A stretch of DNA of 63,117 nucleotides. Origin: Okeania sp. SIO3I5 (GTDB lineage: Bacteria; Cyanobacteriota; Cyanobacteriia; Cyanobacteriales; Microcoleaceae). Each line of letters begins with the position of its first letter. The stretch's first letter is position 1. The translations under genes were made by a program, and so were the position numbers. Below, in pieces: positions 9,683-19,413 of the stretch. The notes beneath the pieces were generated by a model. The model worked only from the letters and a program-made list of their open reading frames with translations, was not told the DNA's origin and ran no database searches. Location of the stretch: NCBI RefSeq assembly GCF_010672085.1, contig NZ_JAAHHT010000002.1, positions 5,421-68,537 on the forward strand. The letters are read 5' to 3'.

Positions 9683-10285
9683 ATGGATGCTCTAGACGCA
9701 ATTTATCAACGCCGCGCTGTAAAACATTACGATCCGAACCATAAAATAACACCCGAAGAAGAACAAAAACTTCTGGAGACAACAATTCAAGCTCCCACCA
9801 GTTTTAACATTCAACATTGGCGTTTCGTTATTCTTCGAGACCCAGAACTACGAAAACAAGTCCGACAACTTGGTTTCGATCAAGCACAAATAACAGAAGC
9901 TTCCTTGCTAATTCTCTTTACAGCAGATGTGAAAGCTTGGGAAAAAGAACCCGAACGCTACTGGAAAAATGCTCCAGAGCAAGTCGCCAAGCAACTTGTA
10001 GGTATGATAGAACCTTTCCATCAAGGACGTGAATGGCTACAGCGAGATGAAGCTCAACGTTCAATAGGTATGGCAATGCAAACCTTAATGTTAACAGCAA
10101 AAGCCATAGGTTATGATTCCTGCCCAATGATTGGTTTTGATATTGAGAAACTAGCAGAATTAATTAACTTACCCAAAGATCATGTAATGGGTCCTATGGT
10201 AGCTATTGGCAAAAAAGTTAAAGATTCTTGGCCAAAACCTGGACAGTTACCATTGAGTGAATTAGTTATTGAAAACCAATTCTAA
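9683..10285 (+). CDS. Nitroreductase family protein
   Basis: A 200-residue FMN-dependent oxidoreductase of the nitroreductase fold. The start YQRRAVKHYDP matches the family's RRSxRxYxP phosphate-binding opening, APTSFNIQHWRFVIL matches the APSxxNxQPWxF segment, and MAMQTLMLTAKAIGYDSCPM the conserved core helix. The natural substrate cannot be told from sequence. An agaggag ribosome site precedes the ATG. It is flanked by unrelated genes and probably transcribed alone. Confidence 0.88.
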   Translation: MDALDAIYQRRAVKHYDPNHKITPEEEQKLLETTIQAPTSFNIQHWRFVILRDPELRKQVRQLGFDQAQITEASLLILFTADVKAWEKEPERYWKNAPEQVAKQLVGMIEPFHQGREWLQRDEAQRSIGMAMQTLMLTAKAIGYDSCPMIGFDIEKLAELINLPKDHVMGPMVAIGKKVKDSWPKPGQLPLSELVIENQF

Positions 10286-10320
10286 AAGTCAATTAACCAT
10301 AGTTCCGCTAATATAAACAT

Positions 10321-10404
10321 GACTTACGCATTTTTGAGTCTTAAACACTATATATCTATAACGTCTTAGTTTTAGAACGCTATATATAGTGTCTATGCGT
10401 AAGT
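10321..10404. repeat. 84-bp inverted-repeat element (MITE-like)
   Basis: The ends are gacttacgca and tgcgtaagtc, perfect inverted repeats of ten bases. Inside lie further complementary arms (cactatatat and atatatagtg). Similar 'gacttacgca' ends occur at 45,490 and 61,590. Confidence 0.7.
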
Positions 10405-10504
10405 CCCGATCAACTAAATTCCTCCACCCCACACTAGAAATTTAAGTGCTAGTGTGGGGCATATATTTAATAATGTAGTAATGTAACCTCAAAAAATACC
10501 AAAT

Positions 10505-11782
10505 ATGATTAACGCTAACTTTCTAGCTGATACTGACCCCTTAGTAGCCGAACTAATTCAAAAAGAATACGGACGCCAACAAGACCACCTAGAACTAATT
10601 GCCAGTGAAAATTTTACCTCACCAGCAGTAATGGCCGCCCAAGGTTCCGTACTCACCAACAAATATGCCGAAGGTCTCCCAGGTAAACGTTACTACGGCG
10701 GCTGTGAATTTATAGACGAAATCGAACAAATAGCCATAGATCGTGCAAAAGAATTATTTGGAGCTGCCCATGCCAATGTACAACCCCATGCTGGTGCGCA
10801 GGCGAACCTTGCCGTGTTCCTCACCTTGTTACAACCAGGGGACACCATCATGGGAATGGACTTATCCCACGGTGGACATTTGACCCACGGTTCCCCAGTG
10901 AACATTTCTGGTAAATGGTTCAAAGTTCATCATTATGGTGTAAGTCAGGAAACAGAAGCTATAGATTATGACCAAGTTCTAGAATTGGCAAAGGAACATA
11001 AACCTAAACTTTTGATTTGCGGTTACTCTGCCTATTCTCAGATAATTGATTTTGAGAAATTCCGGGCGATCGCCGATGAAGTAGGAGCTTATTTATTAGC
11101 GGACATTGCTCATATTGCCGGGTTAGTAGCAACAGGTCATCATCCTAACCCACTCCCTCACTGTGACGTAGTAACAACTACCACCCACAAAACCTTAAGA
11201 GGGCCACGAGGCGGTTTAATCCTGACCCGCGACCCAGAATTAGGGAAAAAATTCGATAAATCAGTATTTCCCGGAACTCAAGGCGGTCCTTTAGAACACG
11301 TTATTGCAGGCAAAGCAGTCGCATTTGGGGAAGCTTTAAAGCCAGAATTTAAGACTTATTCCGGCCAAGTTATCGAAAATGCTACTGCTCTAGCAACCCA
11401 ACTGCAAAAACGCGGATTGAAAATAGTTTCTGGCGGTACGGAAAATCACGTTATGTTAGTGGATCTAAGATCAGTAAGTATGACAGGCAAAAAAGCAGAC
11501 AAATTGATGAGTGGGGTAAATATTACTGCTAATAAAAATACTGTACCTTTTGACCCAGAGTCTCCTTTTGTTACCAGTGGCCTCCGACTAGGTTCTCCAG
11601 CAATGACAAGTCGAGGGTTGAAAACTGCTGAATTTACAGAAATAGGCGATATTATTGCTGAAAGATTACTAAATCCAGAAGATGAAGGGGTAGCTCAAAA
11701 GTGTCGAGACAGGGTAGCATCATTGTGCGATCGCTTTCCTCTCTATCCTCATCTGATGGCTAAAGTTCCTAGTCTAGTCTAG
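10505..11782 (+). CDS. glyA: Serine hydroxymethyltransferase
   Basis: A 425-residue PLP enzyme that interconverts serine and glycine while loading one-carbon units on tetrahydrofolate. The N-terminus ([20 protein letters not shown]) and [11 protein letters not shown] segment, the glycine-rich [10 protein letters not shown], and the PLP-lysine motif [14 protein letters not shown] are all present and colinear with the family. The length is normal. The ATG at 10505 is the first in frame. A hairpin suited to a terminator follows at 11825. Confidence 0.97.
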   Translation: MINANFLADTDPLVAELIQKEYGRQQDHLELIASENFTSPAVMAAQGSVLTNKYAEGLPGKRYYGGCEFIDEIEQIAIDRAKELFGAAHANVQPHAGAQANLAVFLTLLQPGDTIMGMDLSHGGHLTHGSPVNISGKWFKVHHYGVSQETEAIDYDQVLELAKEHKPKLLICGYSAYSQIIDFEKFRAIADEVGAYLLADIAHIAGLVATGHHPNPLPHCDVVTTTTHKTLRGPRGGLILTRDPELGKKFDKSVFPGTQGGPLEHVIAGKAVAFGEALKPEFKTYSGQVIENATALATQLQKRGLKIVSGGTENHVMLVDLRSVSMTGKKADKLMSGVNITANKNTVPFDPESPFVTSGLRLGSPAMTSRGLKTAEFTEIGDIIAERLLNPEDEGVAQKCRDRVASLCDRFPLYPHLMAKVPSLV

Positions 11783-11824
11783 TTTCATCTAGCAACTAGA
11801 TAGGAGTAAATCAGTGTAAATAAT

Positions 11825-11858
11825 AATAAAACGGCAGTCATTTGACCACCGCTTTATT
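11825..11858 (+). terminator. Putative terminator after glyA
   Basis: Arms aataaaacggcagtca and tgaccaccgctttatt pair over 16 positions, with three A-C or G-U type exceptions and a 2-base loop, 43 bp after the glyA stop. The arm itself supplies the T-rich side; there is no long U tract after it. Confidence 0.45.
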
Positions 11859-12897
11859 AGTTGCTCCTTTGTGAGCAATATTATGGGCTAAGTTTGCTTT
11901 GAGAATGCTTAATAGACTTGGTACTGAAGTAGTTTTTTATTCTGGATAAATCAGCTAACATTCTTCCTCCAAGCAATAAATAGGGTTTGCTGAAAAAGTA
12001 TTTTTTAAGGAGTAGGGGAGCGGGTAGGGACGTTGCTTGAGCATTAATGCGTTTTCCGTTCCGGAATGCTCCGCAAAAATGTCGCGCAGCGTTAACGTTT
12101 GCGGAGCATTCCCTATATGAAAGTTGTGCGTTAGCTAAACGTCCGTACGGGAGTAATTTTTTTGCCCAACAATGCGCCAAAAATGCTAACTTTTTGAGCA
12201 TGAAGAGCTGAAAACCAGGTACTCTTTAAAATACCTAAAAAGGGTAAAATATTTATTGATAAATGCTTTAAGATTTAATTAGGGCTTGCTGATTAAATTT
12301 GAAAGCATTGATAGCTCAAGCTTCAAGGCTTTTTCGGCTCAAAAAAAGTGTCAAAAAATTACTAAATTAATCTTGAAAACTTTGAATTTTTACTCCGAAA
12401 AAATTGGAAAAATGTAGAAAAATTAACGGCTGTAACTATTGCCTATTGCCCATTACCCATTCCCTGCCTTCACCAACATACTTTTTCAGTAAACCCTAAT
12501 TAGCAAGCCCTAAATTAAAGTTTTAAGTCTCCTCTTTCATGGATATAAAAAAGGAAACTTCAGATTTAAACCCTTCTATTTAAGTAGAAGATACTGATCA
12601 CTGAATAGGATAGCACTATAGTTTTAAATAATTATATTTATAGGGCATCTATAAATCAAAAATTAAACCTTTATTTAGGGTTAGTTTCGGCTGTCGCCGA
12701 CTTGAATTGGCGGGAATAATCTCACAAAATAAAATAATTTTCTCTAGTTACCGTAACCCACCGAATACTAGATATGTGAGGCATTTATTTAGATTTATTT
12801 TACAGAATACTTTCTTGGTATAACTGCCCAACTATTAGAAAAAAAAATTAATTTTATACAATCAAAACCTATTGACTTCTAGTGGCAAAATATTCTG
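11859..12897. other. 1-kb spacer with palindromes and a MITE, no credible gene
   Basis: A strong 15-bp hairpin joins ggaatgctccgcaaa (12063-12077) to tttgcggagcattcc (12098-12112). A fragment with gggtttgctgaaaaag lies at 11983, and a complete element of that family at 12279-12500. An AT-rich leader of the next gene follows. A 106-codon minus-strand frame here overlaps the hairpin and is not credible. Confidence 0.6.
12279..12500. repeat. MITE-like element, 'ttagggcttgctga' family, copy 1
   Basis: About 222 bp, with left end ttagggcttgctgattaaa and right end ctttttcagtaaaccctaa as imperfect inverted repeats. The interior has caaaaaaagtgtcaaaa. The same architecture is found at 52278-52528 and, inverted, at 58475-58686. 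Confidence 0.65.
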
Positions 12898-14013
12898 ATG
12901 ATACTATCCCAAACTAATAATTTATTATTAACTCTTAACCCTCCATTACTTCAGATACCTAATTATTTCTACCATTTAATTACCTTAGTTATTTCGACTT
13001 TGCTCGTACTTTTAATTACACCAATGATCAAAAAAATTGCTCTCAGAATTGGATTTGTAGACCCTCCTGGCGGTCGTAAAATTCATAAACAACCAATGGT
13101 ACGTTTGGGAGGAGTTTCTATTTTTATTAGTAGCCTAATCGCCCTTTTAATTGTTTGGTGGTTAGGTGGATTTATAGATACTAATGGCAATATTCTACCT
13201 CCTGAAAAAGAGTTTGAAATCTGGGGTGTCACAGTGGGTGGTGTAGCTTTTTTTGTTATTGGTTTAGCAGATGATTTGTTTGGTTTATCACCCCTATTTC
13301 GGTTATTTACCCAAATAATTGCTGCTAGTATGGCCTGGATAGTTGGAGTACAAATTGAGTTTTTGACTATTCCTTTTTATGGATTAGTACATATTAATAT
13401 ATTGAGCTTGCCCATAACTGTGATTTGGTTAGTAGGGATGGCAAATGCTATTAATTGGATTGATGGTGTAGATGGTTTAGCTGCCGGTGTTTCTGGTATT
13501 GCAGCTTTTGTAATGTTAATTGTTAGTATATTTATGGATCAACCTGCAGCAGCTTTAATTGCTGCTGCTTTAGCTGGTGCAGCATTAGGTTTTCTCCGTT
13601 ATAATTTTAATCCTGCCCAAATATTTATGGGAGATGGAGGAGCTTATTATGTAGGATTTACTTTAGCAGGAGTAGGAGTAATAGGTTTAGTAAAAACAAC
13701 GGCGGTTACTTCTGTTGTTTTGCCATATCTAATTTTAGCAGTACCAATTTTAGATATGTCGGCTGTAATTTTAGACCGTTTACGAAATGGTAAATCTCCT
13801 TTTATTGCAGATAAACGTCATCTACATCATCGTTTATTAGATGCTGGTTTATCCCAAAGATTGACAGTTTTTTTTATTTATTCATTAACGCTTTGGGTGG
13901 GAAGTTTAGCAATGGCTTTTTCAGGTCTTCCTAGTGGTGCAATTTATGCTTTTAGTGCTACAGGTTTACTAGCTTATACAAGTTGGAAAGTTTGGAAACA
14001 AAAACAAGCTTAG
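12898..14013 (+). CDS. Undecaprenyl-phosphate GlcNAc-1-phosphate transferase (WecA/TagO/MraY family)
   Basis: A 371-residue polytopic membrane enzyme that transfers a sugar-1-phosphate onto a polyprenyl phosphate, the first step of cell-surface glycan assembly. Family motifs in order: PPGGRKIHKQP near the N-terminus, ADDLFGLSP (Mg2+/substrate aspartates), NAINWIDGVDGLAAG, FMGDGGAYYVGF, and DKRHLHHRLLDAGLSQR with the histidine cluster typical of the WecA/TagO branch. About ten membrane segments are visible. The surface-polysaccharide genes 22-34 kb downstream could use its product, but they are not linked to it in one operon. Confidence 0.92.
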   Translation: MILSQTNNLLLTLNPPLLQIPNYFYHLITLVISTLLVLLITPMIKKIALRIGFVDPPGGRKIHKQPMVRLGGVSIFISSLIALLIVWWLGGFIDTNGNILPPEKEFEIWGVTVGGVAFFVIGLADDLFGLSPLFRLFTQIIAASMAWIVGVQIEFLTIPFYGLVHINILSLPITVIWLVGMANAINWIDGVDGLAAGVSGIAAFVMLIVSIFMDQPAAALIAAALAGAALGFLRYNFNPAQIFMGDGGAYYVGFTLAGVGVIGLVKTTAVTSVVLPYLILAVPILDMSAVILDRLRNGKSPFIADKRHLHHRLLDAGLSQRLTVFFIYSLTLWVGSLAMAFSGLPSGAIYAFSATGLLAYTSWKVWKQKQA

Positions 14014-14099
14014 ATATAAACATTCAGCTATAATTTTTGTTTGTAGTATAGCTCTAAGCAATATTTAGGGTTTGCTGAAAAAACCAGAGTGTGGGAAGT

Positions 14100-15035
14100 G
14101 CAGGAAGAAACTACAAGTAGGGGGGTTGAATTAACTTTTTGGCGGGAAACTCCGATAAATGTTTTTGTTTTTCCCTCATCAAATCTTTCCATCTATCCTT
14201 CAATGGAAAACTACCAACATTTTCATTCTCTGAAGCACCCTAGAAAAATCGGCGGCTCAAAAAATTTTCGGCACCATCCTCGCAATTTTTGTGATATCAT
14301 AAAGATTATAAGGGGTCGTTCGCCCCTACGCATGACTTTTTATTCAATCAAGTTTTCTGGTTCATAGACAATCAAGTATTTAGGAAAATTTCCGACAAGC
14401 AATATCAGAAATATTTTCCTAAATGTGAAGCTCTCCATAAATGATTGTTTTTCCCTCATCAAATCTTTCCATCTATCCTCAATATAAAACTACCAACATT
14501 TTCATTCTCTGAAGCACCATCATCGCAATTTTTGTGATATCATAAAGATTATAAGGGGTCGTTCGCCCCTACACATGACTTTTTATTCAACCAATTTTTT
14601 TGGTTCATAGACAATCAAGTATTTAGAAAATTTCCCGACAAGCAAGACCAGAAATATTTTCCTAAATGTGAAGCTCTCGATAAATGCTTGTTTTTCCCCG
14701 ATCAAATCTTTCCATCTATCCGAGCGTGTAAAACTAAAAACATTTTCATTTTCTGAAGCACCCAAAAAAAATCGGCGGCTCAAAAAATTTTCGGCACTAT
14801 CCTCGCAATTTTTGTGATATCATAAAGATTATAAGGGGTCGTTCGCCCCTACACATGACTTTTTATTCAATCAATTTTTCTGGTTCATAGACAATCAAGT
14901 ATTTAGAAAATTTCCCGACAAGCAAGACCAGAAATATTTTCCTAAATGTGAAGCTCTCCATAAATGATTGTTTTTCTCTCATCAAATCTTTCCATCTATC
15001 CGAGCGTGTAAAACTAAAAATATTTTCATTCCCCC
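14100..15035. repeat. Inverted-orientation array of the window-start repeat family
   Basis: About three and a half diverged units with the landmark cgcaatttttgtgatatc at 14281, 14524 and 14804. Each carries gggtcgttcgcccctac, gactttttattcaa, aatattttcctaaatgtgaa, and tcatcaaatctttccatc. These are reverse complements of landmarks in the 1-1136 array (the palindrome, the pentultimate ggatggaaaag part and the cacattt part). The 14524 unit is shorter, having lost the 'aaaaattttcggcac' part. No gene is seen, although short open frames run through it. Confidence 0.85.
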
Positions 15036-15142
15036 TACAGTTTTTTTTCAGAAATCATTTCTTAAGGCTAGAGTTATCTTAAACTGGATATTTAGCAGTT
15101 TTTTTACCAAGAAAAATTTAAAAAATAAATAAGGGTAACCAC

Positions 15143-16396
15143 ATGATTGCAGAAATTATATGTGTTGGAACAGAACTACTATTAGGAGATATCTTAAATA
15201 GTAACGCTCAATTTTTAGCCAAACAATTAGCAAATTTAGGCATAGCTCATTACTATCAAACCGTAGTAGGAGATAATCCAGACAGAATTAAACAAGTATT
15301 AGCGATCGCCACTCAACGCTCCCAAATATTAATTTTCACAGGAGGTTTAGGCCCAACGCCAGATGATTTAACCGTAGCAACAATCGCGGACTTTTTTGAT
15401 ACCCCATTGATAGAAATACCCGAAATTATAGAAGATATTACCAAAAAATTTGCCCGTCGGGGTCGAACTATGACTGCCAGTAACCGGAAACAAGCTTTAA
15501 TTCCCCAAGGTGCAAATATTCTACCAAATCCTATAGGTACAGCTCCTGGAATTATTTGGCAACCAGTAGCAGATGTAACAATAATGACTTTTCCCGGAGT
15601 TCCTACGGAAATGAAGTCAATGTGGCAAGAAACTGCCATACCTTATATGCAAAGTCAAGGTTGGTGTGACCAAACAATATATAGTCGAACTTTGAAATTT
15701 TGGGGTATTTCAGAATCAGGTTTAGCAGAAAAGGTAGCTCCATTGTTAGAAATGGAAAATCCTACTGTTGCCCCCTATGCTAATTATGGAGAAGTAAAAT
15801 TACGGATTTCTGCTCGTGCTAAGTCTCAAGAATTAGCAGATCAATTAATTATTCCTGTAGAACAAGAAATAAGAGATATTGCAGGAATTGATTGTTATGG
15901 GATGAACGATGAATCTCTAGCTTCGGTAGTAGGGAAATTATTGTTAGATAGAGGTGAAACTTTAGCTGTAGCAGAATCTTGTACAGGTGGTGGTTTAGGT
16001 AGTATGTTGACTTCTATTCCAGGCAGTTCAAAATATTTTTATGGTGGAGTTATTGCTTATGAAAATCAAGTAAAAATTACTCTCTTAGATGTTAGTGAGC
16101 AAGATTTAATTGCTGAAGGTGCTGTTAGTCATCGAGTAGCAAAGCAAATGGCAAGTGGAGTAGTTAAGAAGTTAGGAACTAATTGGGGAATTGGTATTAC
16201 TGGTGTTGCTGGACCTGGAGGTGGAACTGATACTAAACCTGTAGGCTTAGTTTATATTGGCATAGCTAGCTCAAAAGATGAAGTAGAAAGTTTTGAATAC
16301 CGTTTCAGTCATTTACGCGATCGCGATTGGATTAGAAGAGTTAGTATTTCTACAGCTCTTGACCTTTTGAGAAGAAAGTTACAGCTATCTAAGTAA
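15143..16396 (+). CDS. cinA: CinA-like protein (damage/competence-inducible family)
   Basis: A 417-residue two-domain protein. The N-terminal MoaB/MogA-like domain has GTELLLGDILNSNAQFLA and the signature TGGLGPTPDDLTV. The C-terminal PncC-like domain has VAESCTGGGLGSML and TGVAGPGGGTDTKPVGLVYIG, typical of nicotinamide-nucleotide amidase. Family members recycle NMN and some hydrolyse ADP-ribose. The length is normal and the ATG follows aagggtaacc. Nothing links it to recA, which lies 34 kb away here. Confidence 0.95.
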   Translation: MIAEIICVGTELLLGDILNSNAQFLAKQLANLGIAHYYQTVVGDNPDRIKQVLAIATQRSQILIFTGGLGPTPDDLTVATIADFFDTPLIEIPEIIEDITKKFARRGRTMTASNRKQALIPQGANILPNPIGTAPGIIWQPVADVTIMTFPGVPTEMKSMWQETAIPYMQSQGWCDQTIYSRTLKFWGISESGLAEKVAPLLEMENPTVAPYANYGEVKLRISARAKSQELADQLIIPVEQEIRDIAGIDCYGMNDESLASVVGKLLLDRGETLAVAESCTGGGLGSMLTSIPGSSKYFYGGVIAYENQVKITLLDVSEQDLIAEGAVSHRVAKQMASGVVKKLGTNWGIGITGVAGPGGGTDTKPVGLVYIGIASSKDEVESFEYRFSHLRDRDWIRRVSISTALDLLRRKLQLSK

Positions 16397-16690
16397 ACAG
16401 AACAACATCAGAAAATTTGATTATAATTAAGTTATATAACAGTAACAAAAAAGAGCTGAGATTTGGGTTTTAGTCCAAAATTTTATTAAATAAACCGATT
16501 GTTACTAAATGGCCATCTAAACCCACAATAAAAATAGTGTTAATATAAAAGTAAAGATAAACAAACAAAAGGCCACGATGAGTATTTTCTCTGGCTAAAT
16601 TGTGAGAATCTTCCAATAACTTTATCTGAAAAGGGAAGCGGTAGCTCCCGCCCCGCTTACCCCTCACTATATAAATACAAAAAAATAAGT

Positions 16691-16858
16691 ATGGTGAGAG
16701 TACCCAGCGGGAATAAAATATTGATGGATTACATTGAAAAAGTCTTAGAAAAATTAAAGGAATGGACTCGGAAGCTAGTTGAGGCTTTGTTAGGCCCACA
16801 AGCAGAACCAGAACCAGAACTTATTCCTATTCCAGTAAACGACCGCTCCCGTCGTTGA
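16691..16858 (+). CDS. Small proline-tailed protein upstream of aroQ
   Basis: A 55-codon open frame too short for usual gene calling. It encodes a short amphipathic helix ([20 protein letters not shown]) followed by a Pro/Glu-rich tail with [13 protein letters not shown] and a basic end. An internal ATG at codon 12 (16724, MDYIEK) may be the true start. The helix-plus-PxPxPV tail composition looks protein-like rather than random. It ends 28 bp before the aroQ start, so the two are probably co-transcribed. I believe similar short proteins exist in other cyanobacteria, but this is from memory. The function is unknown. Confidence 0.6.
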   Translation: MVRVPSGNKILMDYIEKVLEKLKEWTRKLVEALLGPQAEPEPELIPIPVNDRSRR

Positions 16859-16886
16859 TAACCCGATAGTTCAACCCATAGATTAT

Positions 16887-17333
16887 TTGTTTAGCATTTT
16901 AGTTTTACATGGGCCAAATTTGAATCTCCTGGGTCTGCGGGAACCAGGAATATATGGCTCTGTAACTTTAGATAATATAAATCGACTGTTAGAACAAGAG
17001 GCTGAAGCTCTTGGGGTAAAAATTTCTATATTGCAGTCTAATCATGAAGGTGTCTTGGTGGATGCAATTCACTCAACCAGTGATCAACACCAAGGCATAC
17101 TTATTAATGCTGGTGCATATACCCATACCAGTGTTGCTATTAGAGATGCTATTTCTGGGGTTAATATTCCCACAGTAGAAGTTCATCTAAGTAATATCTA
17201 TCGTCGAGAAGAATTTCGACATCATTCTTTTATTGCACCAGTAGCTATTGGTCAAATTAGTGGTTTTGGCAAAGATAGCTATATATTGGGACTAAAAGCA
17301 ATAGTTAATTATCTTCAAAATAGGGGGGGTTAA
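16887..17333 (+). CDS. aroQ: 3-dehydroquinate dehydratase, type II
   Basis: A 148-residue enzyme of the shikimate pathway (3-dehydroquinate to 3-dehydroshikimate). The motif [21 protein letters not shown] with the catalytic Tyr, the [14 protein letters not shown] strand, [16 protein letters not shown], and [17 protein letters not shown] with the catalytic His are all present. Upstream the frame is closed by TAA at 16836 and contains no ATG or GTG, so the best start is the TTG at 16887. Translation may be helped by the small gene ending just upstream. Confidence 0.94.
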   Translation: MFSILVLHGPNLNLLGLREPGIYGSVTLDNINRLLEQEAEALGVKISILQSNHEGVLVDAIHSTSDQHQGILINAGAYTHTSVAIRDAISGVNIPTVEVHLSNIYRREEFRHHSFIAPVAIGQISGFGKDSYILGLKAIVNYLQNRGG

Positions 17334-18261
17334 AAAATAGTTATCCAAAATGTGGCTAAAAATTTTTTGATTCAAATCACTTAAGATATAGATTAAAGGC
17401 AAAATCAAGGTGTATGGTGGTAGGGATTTTAACCTGCCATTTTATGTTTTATTTTGGCAAGAAAGGAAACACAACCACTAATTCAAATGATGTACTGGTT
17501 GATTCTATTATTGCTTCTTGCCTACATAATGCCTTATCTATTCTCCTATCTTCTAATGATAAAAGATGACAACTTTTGCCAAACGTTTGTTGATTATGCC
17601 TATTTATTGAAGAAGGAAACCATATAGTGTTTTTGGGGTTGGTAAATCAAAAGATGAAACTTTAAGAAAACCTGTCTCTGATACCTCTAAATATCTAACC
17701 AGAGTAAGTGATGGGTATCACCCCTAGTTGAAAATCATCTTATACCATTTTGAAAAAAGAATGTTAAAAATAATAAGTACCATAAAAAAACTTTATTTAT
17801 ATGAAAGTATATTTGATGAAAAAAATGATTTAAAAAATCAAAAATGGTATTAAATATATTCATTCTAACTCCTGAATTTAGAATTCATAATTCTAATAAA
17901 TACCATAACTATTTGTAGAAAACATTGATAAAATTGGTCTTACCAATTACCAACTCCGTGTTTTTGATGTCGATGAGATAAAGTAAATCAAACTAAATCT
18001 TGGCACAATCAAAAAAAGAAGAAACTATATAGCTGACTTATAACTAATCATTATTATGGAATAACTATTATAAAAAAAACTATACTGATACAATTATAAC
18101 TAGGATTTAAGTATATTATATACTCCTGATAAGAATTAAATTATTATGGATGTAGAAGATTGTTTGTGAGTGAGTAGTAATATAAAAGTATAAATAGTAT
18201 AAATAGTATAAGAAAATTAAATAATAAAGAATAGGTAAAATACAAAATTAATAAAAAAATA
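17334..18261. other. AT-rich spacer, no firm gene
   Basis: Two overlapping short frames are present: 17413-17571 (52 codons) and 17487-17627 (46 residues, hydrophobic, MMYWLILLLLLAY start). Because both are open over the same DNA, neither can be preferred and neither has a well-placed ribosome site. The rest is very AT-rich, with no repeat that I recognise. Confidence 0.4.
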
Positions 18262-19383
18262 ATGCAGCATTCTCTCTTAAGTAAATTTCAAGGAGCTTTA
18301 TTAGGAGCAGCTTTAGGAAATTATGTAGGTTCTCAATTTAATTATCAACTAGAGAAAAATAGAGAAAATTATAAATTATTTGTAGATTGGAATAAATTTA
18401 ACCTATCAAAGTTAGAGAAAAACTACTTACAAAAATGGGGAGAAATTACAGTTAATTGTGCAGAGAGCTTAATTAGAAAAAAGGAACTTAATGAAGAGGA
18501 TTGGCAAAAAGTTTATAGAGAATGGCAATATAAGTGGGAGAATCAAAAAGACTCAACTTATGAGTTGAACCCAATAAAATCTTCTGAAATAGAATTAGAA
18601 AAATTAGTAGGGAGAGTTAATAATAAGCAGTCGAATTTTAACTATATAAATAAAGTCGGTAATACAATTATTGCGAGCTTGCCAGTTTCCTTGATTTACC
18701 ATGAAGATGAATTTAAACTGCAAGAAAAATTGCAGCAATGGGGAAATGTTTGGCAAAATTGTTTAGAAATAAATCTCAGCAACTTAGTAGTTGGGTATAT
18801 AATAGCCCAAGCCTTGACAGAGAGATTAGACCCTTTGACTCTCATACCCAAAATTATCGACTATATTGGAGAAAAAGAACCATTAGTAGGGCAACTTAGA
18901 CAAGTAGAAAAATTAATTCATCAGGGAGCAAATTTAGATTCAGCAATAACTCATTTGTCGAAAAATTTTAAATTTCTTGAGAAACAGCAAATATTTGATG
19001 AAGGTCAACAAAGATCCCTATCTTCTGCTTTTTTTATACCTATTTCTTTGGCCTTATACTGTTTCCTAAGTACCCCGGAAGACTTTGGTTTAGCAGTATT
19101 GCGTTCTGCAAGAACAGCATGGTCAACTCAGACTTGTACTATAGTAGGTATTTTATCAGGAGCTTATAACAGTAGTGCTGGACTTCCTGTGGAATGGCGA
19201 CAAAAAATGGGGGTTGAACTTTTGGGAATGAAGGATGAAGTGGAGATTATGAAGTTGGCAAAAACCCTTTGGGCAGTTTGGTGTGGAGTTTACGATCTAA
19301 ATAATGTTACACAAAATCTAGTTTCTGCGGTTGCAGCAAGCAATGTAATTCGTCCTCGCTCTCACCCAGCTAGTGGATATTGA
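18262..19383 (+). CDS. ADP-ribosylglycohydrolase-fold protein, likely inactive
   Basis: A 373-residue protein. The opening LLSKFQGALLGAALGNYVG matches the FxGALLGLALGDALG start of the DraG/ARH family, and the C-terminal region LRSARTAWSTQTCTIVGIL, GAYNSSAGLPVEW matches the LxxAVxxGGDTDTxxAIxGAL, GxxxGxxxIPxxW region. The metal-binding aspartates are missing: the family's GD is GN (Asn20), the TDDT segment is not found, and DTDT has become STQT (288-291). The family normally removes ADP-ribose from proteins, but this copy is probably a non-enzymatic relative. It ends 30 bp before the 7TM-HD phosphodiesterase gene, on the same strand, so an operon is likely. Confidence 0.75.
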   Translation: MQHSLLSKFQGALLGAALGNYVGSQFNYQLEKNRENYKLFVDWNKFNLSKLEKNYLQKWGEITVNCAESLIRKKELNEEDWQKVYREWQYKWENQKDSTYELNPIKSSEIELEKLVGRVNNKQSNFNYINKVGNTIIASLPVSLIYHEDEFKLQEKLQQWGNVWQNCLEINLSNLVVGYIIAQALTERLDPLTLIPKIIDYIGEKEPLVGQLRQVEKLIHQGANLDSAITHLSKNFKFLEKQQIFDEGQQRSLSSAFFIPISLALYCFLSTPEDFGLAVLRSARTAWSTQTCTIVGILSGAYNSSAGLPVEWRQKMGVELLGMKDEVEIMKLAKTLWAVWCGVYDLNNVTQNLVSAVAASNVIRPRSHPASGY

Positions 19384-19413
19384 AAACTCTATGATGTTTT
19401 GACATCAAGAAAT

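Noticed and set aside
11881-12201. 106-codon minus-strand frame after glyA
   Set aside because: It runs through a perfect 15-bp hairpin and a repeat fragment, and its composition is not protein-like.
17413-17627. Two overlapping short frames, one strongly hydrophobic
   Set aside because: Both are open over the same AT-rich DNA, neither has a good ribosome site, and I cannot tell which, if either, is used.
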